From Megalobrama amblycephala (lineage: Eukaryota; Chordata; Actinopteri; Cypriniformes; Xenocyprididae): 64,000 nt of DNA. The translations under genes and the position numbers were made by a program. The stretch spans positions 28,968,356-29,032,355 of the forward strand of contig NC_063054.1 of NCBI RefSeq assembly GCF_018812025.1. The letters are read 5' to 3'. Below are positions 22,174-31,600 of the stretch, piece by piece (the first letter of the stretch is position 1; every line of letters begins with the position of its first letter). The notes under the pieces are model-generated. The model had not been told where the DNA came from. It did no database searches and saw only the letters and a list, made by a program, of their open reading frames with translations.

Positions 22174-24181
22174 GAAGAGGATTAGGGCCAAGCAATAATA
22201 AAAAAATAAAACCATCTCGAGATTAAAGGTGCTAAAGAGGATCTTTTCGTCGACTGAGAAACCAAAGACTGTTACTGAGTTTTTGAAATGAGCGCATGCG
22301 TAAGAATTTCGAGGGAACGCCTCCCAAAACTCGTGCACGAGTATTGGAACACGAGTGTTTACCACCGGCATTCGATGTGTCGTGTTAGTGGATTCATTAT
22401 GTCGGACTCACCGCAGGTGACTCATAATCTGCAGTTGTTACTCCTGTCTCCGGACAAAAACATTGCATGCGGCGCCTGTAGAGTGCGGAAAGTTACTGGA
22501 GCGCGCAGCCGCGCACGTCTCTCACAAGGAACGTCACGGCAGTGATTGACAAGCCAGAGGGCCAATCGTTTACACGATGATCGCGTAAACGATTGGCTGA
22601 TGTTTTTAAGGCCCTACCTCGTGCACAGATGATGTATATTAATATTATTCCTTTCAGTGCACCTAATAAATAGTCTTTTATCAGTTAGTAAAGACAGTTT
22701 CAAGAAATATTGCAAAAATGTATAAAGCAAAACATCCTCTTTAGCACCTTTAAAGTTGTTAAATTTCAAGAAAAAACTCGTTAAATTTCGAGAAAAAAGT
22801 CGAGATAAAATGTTGAGAATAAACTCGTTAAATTACGAGAAAAAACCCGTTAAATTTTGAGAAAAAAGTTGAGATAAAATGTTGATAATAAAGTCATTAA
22901 ATTTCGAGAAAAAAAGTCATTAAATTACGAGAACAAATTTGTTAAATTATGAGAAAAATGTCGTTAAATTTCAAGAAAAAAGTCGAGATAAAATAAGCGT
23001 CCTTGAGCTCTGGAAAGGCGCTATATAAATAAAACTTATTATAAAATGTTGAGAATAAACTCGTTAAATTATGAGAAAAAAACTAATTAAATTTCAAGAA
23101 AAAAGTTGAGATAAAATGTTGATAATAAAGTCATTAAATTACGAGAAAAAAGTCATTAAATTACGAGAACAAATTCGTTAAATTATGAGAAAAATGTCGT
23201 TAAATTTCAAGAAAAAAGTCGAGATAAAATGTTGAGAATAAACTCATTAAATTATGACTTTATTCTCAACATTTTATCTTGACTTTTTTCTCGAAATTTA
23301 ACAAGTTTTTTCTTGTAATTTAATGACTTTATTCTCAACATTTTATCTCGACTTTTTTCTCGAAATTTAACAAGTTTTTTCTCATAATTTAATGAATTTG
23401 TTCTCATAATTTAACGACTTTTTTCTCGTAATTTAATGACTTTATTCTCAACATTTTATCTCGACTTTTTTCTCGAAATTTAACAAGTTTTTTCTCGTAA
23501 TTTAATGAATTTGTTCTCATAATTTAACGACTTTTTTCTCGTAATTTAATGACTTTATTCTCAACATTTTATCTCGACTTTTTTCTCGAAATTTAACACG
23601 TTTTTTCTCGTAATTTAATGAGTTTATTCTCAACATTTTATCTTGACTTTTTTCTCGAAATTTAACAATTTTTTTCTCATAGTTTAACGAGTTTATTCTC
23701 AACATTTTATCTCGACTTTTTTCTCGAAATTTAATGACATTTTTCTCGTAACTTAATGAGTTTATTCTCAACATTTTATCTCGACTTTTTTCTCGAAATT
23801 TAACAAGTTTTTTCTCGTAATTTAATGAATTTGTTCTCATAATTTAACAACTTTTTTCTCGTAATTTAATGACTTTATTCTCAACATTTTATCTCGACTT
23901 TTTTCTCGAAATTTAACAAGTTTTTTCTCGTAATTTAATGAGTTTATTCTCAACATTTTATCTTGACTTTTTTCTCAAAATTTAACAAGTTTTTTCTCAT
24001 AATTTAACAAGTTTATTCTCAATATTTTATCTCGACTTTTTTCTCGAAATTTAATGATATTTTTCTCGTAACTTAATGAGTTTATTCTCAACATTTTACA
24101 ACAAGTTTTTTCTCGAAATTTAACAACTTTAATCTCGAGATGGTTTTAATTTTTTATTATTGCTTGGCCCTAATCCTCTTC
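22174..24181. mobile_element. 2-kb palindromic foldback element of short AT-rich units
   Basis: The outer ends are exact inverse copies: GAAGAGGATTAGGGCCAAGC at 22174 and its complement ending at 24181, followed inward by CAATAATAAAAAA and CCATCTCGAGATTAA on both sides. The interior is a mosaic of units such as TTAAATTTCGAGAAAAAAGT, CGAGATAAAATGTTGAGAAT and AAACTCGTTAAATTACGAG. They read one way up to about 23254 and as the reverse complement after it, so the whole arms can pair. A 531-bp TTAA element interrupts the left arm. A short fragment ending GGCGCTATATAAATAAA lies at about 22995-23042. TCAAATTA at 22163-22170 and TCAAATAA at 24185-24192 may be the target duplication. Confidence 0.85.
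22223..22753. mobile_element. TTAA-flanked 531-bp MITE nested in the foldback element
   Basis: TTAA at 22223-22226 and 22750-22753 flank perfect inverted ends, AGGTGCTAAAGAGGAT. Its host sequence continues on both sides (CTCGAGA before, GTTGTTAAATTTC after), so it inserted after the foldback element formed. The centre is CG-rich and includes an inverted pair around CCAATCGTTTACACGATGAT. No coding sequence is supported. Confidence 0.85.
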
Positions 24182-24393
24182 CTATCAAATAATGCTTCAG
24201 TCCTTTCTCGCGCTAAACCATAACTAAATATTGTAAGATATACTCAATGGAAAGACGTGAGGTGGTGTTAAAGGAAAGAAAATGCATTTTATGTTTCTAC
24301 ACTTCGATAGTGTCTAACTAAAGAGAAAACACTAACAATAACAACACATAAGAACAATAAATATATGTAAGCATGGTTTCAGCACCTTCCAAA

Positions 24394-27055
24394 TTAGGTG
24401 TGCTGCAACACGGTCCTGTCATAGATGTCTGGTGCTGGCCTCCAACTGCTCAGACTCTGGACTTCAAGAATGTCCTCCTCTCGCAGACGACTTTTACGTT
24501 TCTCTGCATATGTTGGACTGTAAATATATACAGTATGTACATCTTAAGAAATTCATTACATATTTCTTATCAGCCATGAAACTGTATTTTGCATTATTTG
24601 ATTAAACATATTAAATTTTCTTTTAAAAAATTCAACTATTTAGCTGCTTTTCCATCTTTATTAGTGACAAATTAAATAAATAAGAGTATTTGTTTTACCT
24701 ACCTGATGTTTTTTGATTGAAATGTGGCAAAAGATCCAGACCTGGAGTAATATATGAATAAATATGTAAGAAAGATTCACTCATTTAACTGGTGTTTCCC
24801 TTTTTATGAGGTTATGATCTATGTCTGTGCTCTTATATTACATTTTGTCTCTTTGCTCTTGTCTTCCAGAGGTTTCTTGTTAATTAGTATTTATAGCCTT
24901 TGTCTTTGGACATGTTCCAATTGACCTTTATTGTGCTGTATGGTATATGAGCACAAGTGAATGTCCAAATTGTAGGGTGTGTGTGTGTGTGCATTCAGTT
25001 TTAGTGGGGAGCTTTGAGATGTTGTATTTTGATATCCTTTCACAGGAAGTGGAAAGGGTTTTTATGTTCATTAATTTGCATGAAAACATGGCAACAGACC
25101 CATCATTTTGGTCTACCTTTCTGCATCTACAGTAAACATGTTGGTCCTTACCCAAAAGTGGTCCTGAGTAGTGTTGATTCATATTTGTGAAACCCAGGAC
25201 TGTACTCAGGAACTAGAAATGGCCTGACCTTTTTTAATGGGTAGATGCTGCATTTGCCTGTGAAAAAATAAGGTTTATTAAAGTTTCAAATGTCTCTCAG
25301 GCTACAAAAGTTTCAAATTTTGTATATTAGAAAAAAATACAAATGACCCAAGATCTAAATCAACACTGATCTACACATTACTATACTCATACATATAATA
25401 TACTCACACATAACTTCTCTTTATATAAATGGTTGGGAACAGAAGCATTGAGTAACATTATTAGCATTGATAATGTTGCTCTTACCCTGCTTTTTCCTCC
25501 CTATGGATGATTCCAGGGAATTTTCTGAAATGCATCTCATGCTTCTCGTATGATTAACGCCATCCGTAAAACATCTCTTTCCAGTGTGATAGGTCTTGGG
25601 CTGTCCAAAGTTTGGATAAAAGCTCCACTCGGATTCAGACATCATATTTGCCTCTAAATGGACATGCCGATAAATATAAAGATTCTAAAAAATGATCTCA
25701 GAATCTAACGACAAATTCCAAAGAAAGATGTAAAAGTGTTTTAGATGATACAGTTACAGATTACTCTAATGAAAACATATGAAAGTTTCCATGTACAACT
25801 GCCACCACTAGAGATCCTTTAATCAACTTGAACAGATTTCTGCTGATCAAAGCCTAACTCACGTGGAAAGGATCTCATCAGTTTCCTTTCATGAGGAAAC
25901 TTTATGTCTTTGATGTGTGGAAATGGGGCATCACTGTATCGAGGTTCAGGAATCCAGCGCAAATGGGATTTCCAGTCAAGATCACATCTAAAGGCACCAT
26001 AGGCATTGGCATTATATTAATGTAGAGTAAAAGAAAAACACCTAAGTATAGGATACATACAGTTTAGACATTCTGTTGGACTTGAACATCTGAAATACTG
26101 ACAATGGCCAAAGACAGATCACAAGTGTACCACAATTAGCTGTAATGTTGTAACCCCAGAGCTTTCAAATCTAGAACCAAGAGTCTCTCATGTGTCCCAG
26201 TCAAAAATTCAGTTCAGTTTACAATCAAGCTTATGCAATAAAACTATGACACTTTGCGCCCACTGCTTCAAATACTAGGGGTAAAATTGAAAAGCTGTCA
26301 TTCACAAGTAACTTCAGCTGTTGTTTAATCAATTTTTAATACTTTATGTGGAAGAAATTGATGTATGAAATACTTACTCAGTAAGAACAGGCTCGATGTG
26401 TCTAATGTGAGGCTTGAAGTCCTGCTCTTTTCCAAAACTCCAGAATGAGTCACCGACGTCAGTGTGTTTCTTCATATCAGTGTATGACCATGATGACATT
26501 TCACTGTAAATGACAAGAGAAAAAAAGAAATCATAAAGTGGATGATCTGTTATGCAGTACGTTTTGAATTTATATTGCTTGTGTTGTAATTAAAAAGTGT
26601 TTCTATAAAACTGTACACTAAATTTATAGAAATAGTGCCTGGTCGAGCTACAGTATAGGCTAATTAATTACTTCCACAAATTAACACAAAGAAAAGAAAA
26701 ATATATTGCTCATTGTCATGTGATTTCAACATATCTGCCACAATGGCAACCTGCAAATCAACTGGATGCAGAGTCTTCATCTCGTGTGAGTTTACATTAT
26801 TTGAAAAATTTTCACTTCTTGAGGGGTAAAACTTTTTTAATGAGGAAAAATTACCTAATGAAGCGTTAATACAGTCAGTTAAGTGTTACTTCATATGATT
26901 GTGAGCATATGTTGCAATGAGAGTCATTTTAAAAACACTTTCTCTCATTTGAGCCCATCTCAAAGCAACAAATAGGCTACTAACGTTAAATATTTTTTAG
27001 TAAATAAACAGACCAATGGCCTAATTTTCTTCTGGATACCTTACCTCCTGTCCAT
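24394..27055 (-). CDS. Complete seven-exon gene, 232 aa, unrecognised; possible ciliary/sperm-tail protein
   Basis: Coding exons on the minus strand, 5' to 3': 27045-27055, 26378-26503, 25863-25987, 25486-25653, 25152-25257, 24703-24741, 24394-24517. All introns are GT/AG with good donors (GTAAGG, GTAAGT, GTGAGT, GTAAGA, GTAAGG, GTAGGT). Exon lengths 11, 126, 125, 168, 106, 39 and 124 sum to 699, with the frame unbroken to TAA. The protein starts MDRSEMSSWSYTDMKKHTDV and ends SSWRPAPDIYDRTVLQHT. It is rich in Pro, His, Trp and Tyr (WIPEPRYSDAPFPHIKDIKF, WSFYPNFGQPKTYHTGKRCF, RPFLVPEYSPGFHKYESTLL), with no signal peptide or membrane segment. This composition resembles small microtubule-inner proteins of cilia and sperm tails; that, with the X-box upstream, is inference. 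I cannot name the family. The start codon is chosen because exon 1 joins in phase and nothing upstream is open. Confidence 0.85.
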
Positions 27056-27126
27056 TATATATGCAAATGTTCCGTTCATATGGAGTAATCTTTGTACCAA
27101 GAATTGAAAGCGATTAAACATAATCC

Positions 27127-27140
27127 GTTGCCCGGAGAAC
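27127..27140. promoter_or_regulatory. X-box-like RFX binding site upstream of the seven-exon gene
   Basis: GTTGCCCGGAGAAC fits the RFX X-box pattern GTHNYY-N2-RRNAAC on both strands; the left half GTTGCC matches the stricter GTNRCC half-site. It lies about 72 bp upstream of the minus-strand ATG at 27055. RFX factors drive ciliary genes through X-boxes close to the start. A degenerate 14-mer can occur by chance, so position is the main argument. Confidence 0.5.
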
Positions 27141-27486
27141 ATAAACAAAACTGCCAATACCGGTTTACCGGGTTTGTATACAAATGCACGTAAATCGATC
27201 GCCTATTTATCTGTTCACTTATTCACTTACTTACTGATAGGCTATACATGCATTATTTATTCATATGGTAATTCTGTCAATCGATTTGTTGTTTTGTTAC
27301 ATTACAAAATAGGCTATAAAGCCAGAATTAAATTTTGTCTGACTTTGTCGTGTCGAAACACAAGATGGCGCAAGAAAATAATTTATCCTTACAAGGATTT
27401 TACTTAGGCTAGGGTACTTGTGGTAGTTAATACTATATAAAGCATGTTTAACTGAAAATATATATTTATAATATATAAAATATACA

Positions 27487-27489
<3 letters not shown>

Positions 27490-27533
<44 letters not shown>
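27490..27533. repeat. (AT)n microsatellite
   Basis: About 22 uninterrupted AT units lie in the AT-rich interval between the two head-to-head genes. Confidence 0.95.
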
Positions 27534-27536
<3 letters not shown>

Positions 27537-28045
27537 AGAAGTAGCCTACTGATGAAAATGACTAATGGGTCTACTGGAACAAAACAGGCAAATCGGTGGG
27601 AAAAGTTTATGTATCAAGCATAATTACTTAAATTATATATAGGCTATATAAAAAAAAATTAAATTCCTGAATGAGTGGTGTTTCTGAACTCAATGCGGTT
27701 GAAATATGGAAAGTGGACTGTCAGGATGAGGACTGACTTTGATATTAACTCATTTTATAAATATCTGAAGGTGTTATTTATAGCTGTGAAACCTTATAAA
27801 AGAGGAATATTTTTAAAATGAACCTCTTCCGTTTGTCAGGACATACCAAGTTGTGATTCTTTAAAAGATACACTATTTAGCCTATATTGTTTATATTGTA
27901 ATTTATATGAAATATCCTACGTGAGTTATGGTGTGTAGACAGCTAGTTTTAGGCGTAGTACTAGTGATATCTGTGATTAAATGTAGTGGTACATTTAATT
28001 TAAAAGTGTAAATATCGCTGTTTTAACTTTGACCCAGTGTATGAT

Positions 28046-28084
<39 letters not shown>

Positions 28085-28571
28085 CTTTAAATCCACCTGT
28101 TAGCCGGCATATATTCTTGCGCCTTCGGTTTGGGAAGGTGAACTGATCGCCAGGACCGTGTGTCAGTGCATTAACTCAAAGTTCTGCATCTCCCAAGTCC
28201 ACACCGCACACAATCTCCATCTTTAATGGACTATCACTGCCGACGACACCATATGGGACAATGTTAATGCATCATCATTTGCTTAACCGTCCACAAATGC
28301 CTTGATCTCGCAGGGACTTCGCCACACTGCTGCAACTCGCGCAACATCGGCACACCACTGGACTTTTTTTTCATTTATTTATTCGTGAATATGGCAAAGC
28401 GATCGCAGTGAACTGTAGCCAAAGGTTTGCAACACATTGTTGCAAATATTTTGATGAAGAACATGATGCTCTCCCTCTCGCGTGCCCCGTAACTGCTTCC
28501 TTTCATTCAGTCCAGTTTGGCGCTGAGCACCGTCTTCTCCTGGAGATTTTCCTTCCAGTTTCCTCTCAATT
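27534..28571. other. Divergent intergenic region and cnih3 5' flank
   Basis: The spacer between the minus-strand gene and the cnih3 start codon is AT-rich on the left. It becomes moderately GC-rich after the GA tract at 28047, which fits a transcription start and 5' UTR somewhere in 28080-28571. I cannot place the start site. No TATA box is in a convincing position. Confidence 0.5.
28047..28082. repeat. (AG)n microsatellite near the cnih3 5' end
   Basis: Eighteen AG units lie about 490 bp upstream of the cnih3 ATG. GA tracts are common in promoters, but no regulatory role is shown. Confidence 0.9.
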
Positions 28572-28649
28572 ATGTTCACTTTCGCTGCCTTTTGCTATAT
28601 GCTTTCCCTTGTCCTCTGTGCTTCTCTCATCTTCTTCGCGATCTGGCAT
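28572..28649 (+). CDS. cnih3: cnih3 coding exon 1 (first membrane segment)
   Basis: It encodes 26 residues, [20 protein letters not shown] then FFAIWH, followed by the donor GTAAGT. The hydrophobic run is the first transmembrane segment of the family. The mammalian protein begins MAFTFAAF; here the alanine codon is absent. The ATG at 28572 is the only one that gives the conserved N terminus. Confidence 0.93.
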
Positions 28650-31600
28650 GTAAGTGTTTGCATCTTTGACGTGCTTTATGAAAATATATTGCTGCAGGAT
28701 GGCATGCATATGTGTTAGAGCAGGGGTTGCTGCATCAGACAAAACTGTCCATCACCTGATCAAAGCATCCTTGACATTATCAATGTCTCCGGCATGTCTT
28801 GCATCACCAAACTGAGTGATCATTTGGGTTGTAAATTGATTGTGAAATTCAGAATTGGGTGACAGCAGTGGCGCATATCCTGGCTTGGTGGCAGCAGCTT
28901 GTGTCAGGGAAGTCTTTTGCACACCTTTCGTGGGTATTCCCACCTCTCTGATGACCAAAACACCTTTGTGGGTTGTTTCAGATCCTTTTTATGCATACAG
29001 ATTACATTTCAGGAGCTGCGTACCTGTGTTAAACCCCCTTACAGTTCAACTGTACAAGCCACATTTCAGGCAGCAGTTTGTGCCTGACCTGTTTTGATGT
29101 TACACTGTCCTTTATGTCTGTGCACTTTATGCAAGGTGTAACACTTTTTTTTTTTTTCCTCAAGGAAAGCTGCATTAAAACACTCACTCGCATTCACAGT
29201 ACTGCAAGACTGCTCTAGATTTGGGTCAGCACAGTCGTTTGCCCTAGGCTTGCTTTTGCATAGCAACAGACATTATAGCCCCAAGGGTTAAATAAGGGGT
29301 AATTATGAGCACATCACATTCGACCCAGACCTTTTAGTTAGACATCATATAACTCAGTCTATTTCCAATAGTCCTAAAAGTGTCCTTCATTTCTTCTAAA
29401 AGATTTGTCAGTTATTGTGTGAGGAAGGCAGGAATGCCATCCTCAGCGGTTTCAGCTTTTGAATCTTTAATAGACTTAATTCGATCAGCTCACAATGGGA
29501 AAATCCTGACACGTCGATCCCCTTTCACATCTGCAAATCGAATGCCTTTTACACTTTGGGTTCTGACTGTAGGTTCAGCGTGGTGTTTTGTAGTCTACAG
29601 TATGTATTGATGCAGTTTTTGTGTTGAATGCACTGAATTTATGCATGTCCTGGAGTATGTCACCCAGACATCAAAGAGAGCAGCACCTGATTTAAAAAGG
29701 ACCTATTATTATAAAGTCATGATTGTTGAATTCCTGGACAAAGAAAACCATAGTGATAATTTTGTTTATAATTGTAGCTAAGGGTTTCTTAGCTTAAGGG
29801 GTTTGTTTCAAACGGACCCAGAACATTAGTTAAGTGTCCTTCAGCCAACATCCTGAAGGTGTTGTAAGTGATGTTTTTTCTTTTCTTTTTTCAGTAACAC
29901 ACATGAATTCTTATGCATACATTTATCAGTTCTTAATGGCTGATGGCACCACACAAATGCACACAATCCCAAGAGACTATCTTGAGCTGTAGTGTGAAAA
30001 GTAGCAGACAGGGACAATAGCCATGAAAGTACATTTCACGCTTTTAAGAGCCCTCTACAAAGGCACTGGCAATACATCTACTATTATTAAAGTTTTTTTG
30101 GTTAGAATACCCTATCATTCAAAAGTTTGGGGTCAGTAAGATTTTTTTTTTTTTTTAAGAAATTAATACATTGTGACAGTAAAGACATTAAATAAAAATA
30201 AATAAATACTGTTCTTTTAAACTTTCTATTCATCAAAGTATTAATTTGATTGAATTTACTTTGGCATAGTTGAATAACAAGAGTTCAGTACATGGAAATG
30301 ACATACATTGAGTCTCAAACTCCATTGTTTCCTCCTTCTTATATAAATCTCATTTGTTTAAAAGACCTCCGGAAAACATCTCAACATAACACCGACTGTT
30401 ACGTAACAGTCGGGATCATTAATATGTACGCCCCCAATATTTGCATATGCCAGCCCATGTTCAAGGCATTACACAAGGGCAGAACATCTGGATGTGCACA
30501 GCTGAATCATCAGACTAGGTAAGCAAGCAAGAACAATAGCGAAAAATGGCAGATGGAGCAATAATAACTGACATGATCCATGATTACATGATATTTTTAG
30601 TGATATTTGTAAATTGTCTTTCTAAATGTTTCGTTAGCATGTTGCTAATGTACTGTTAAATGTGGTTAAAGTTACCATCGTTTATTACTGTATTCGCGGA
30701 GACAAGAGCCGTCGCTATTTTCATTTTTAAACACTTGCAGTCTGTATAATTCATAAACACAACTTCATTCTTTATAAATCTCTCCAACAGTGTGTAATGT
30801 TAGCTTTAGTCACGCAGCATAGCCTCAAACTCATTCAGAATCAAATGTAAACATCCAAATAAATACTATACTCGCATGATCCGATGCATGCATGCAGTAT
30901 GCATGACGAACATCTTGTAAAGATCCATTTGAGGGTAATATTAGCTGTGTGAACTTTGTTTATGCACTGTATAACTGCACTTATATTCAAGAGCTTGGGG
31001 GGGCAGGGAGCGAGAGATTTAAAGGGGCCGCGCAGCCTGAATCGGCGCATAGTTAATGCTGCCCCAAAAAAATGTATTTAAAAAAATCTATGGGGTATTT
31101 TGAGCTGAAACTTCACAGACACATTCAGGGGACACCTTAGACTTATATTACATCTTTTGAAAAGATGTTCAACGGCACCTTTAAAAAAGGAAAAATTGTT
31201 TCCACAAAAATATTAAAGGGGTCCTATAATGCCCCTTTTACAAGATGTAATAAGTCTCTGGTTTGTGTGTGTCCCTTTAAATGCAAATAAGCTGCTGCTC
31301 CCATCCACTTTCCAGAAGAGGGCGGAGCTTTAACAGCCCACGCTTCGTAGCTCAACAACAAAGCTGGAGAATCTTGTGCAGGAAAAATGACGATTGTCAA
31401 CACTCTACTACAACAACTCTTCCTCTTCTCTAAAGCAGCCCAACATGGCCTCACCCCCTTTGTTGTGTGTTCTCGGGGGCAGGGTTTATGTAAATTTTAG
31501 GGTTAGTGATGTCACTAAGAAGCTCGTTGTATTCCCTACCAGCCGTTTGTTGCAGTCCTTAAAGGTGCCCTAGATTCAAAAATTGAATTTACCTTGGCAT

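Noticed and set aside
23517..23840. 107-residue minus-strand frame with repeated KFREKSRDKMLRINSLNYEK-type units
   Set aside because: It is the translation of the foldback element's tandem units, without start context or conservation independent of the repeat.
28752..28958. Minus-strand frame with protein-like composition ([16 protein letters not shown]) in cnih3 intron 1
   Set aside because: Could be a fragment of an unknown element, but there is no splice structure, partner or recognisable domain, so it is not listed as a gene.
30292..30522. Similar 62-76-residue frames ([16 protein letters not shown]) in several TTAA family-1 copies
   Set aside because: They follow from DNA similarity of the copies; stops and frame changes differ between copies and no known domain is present.
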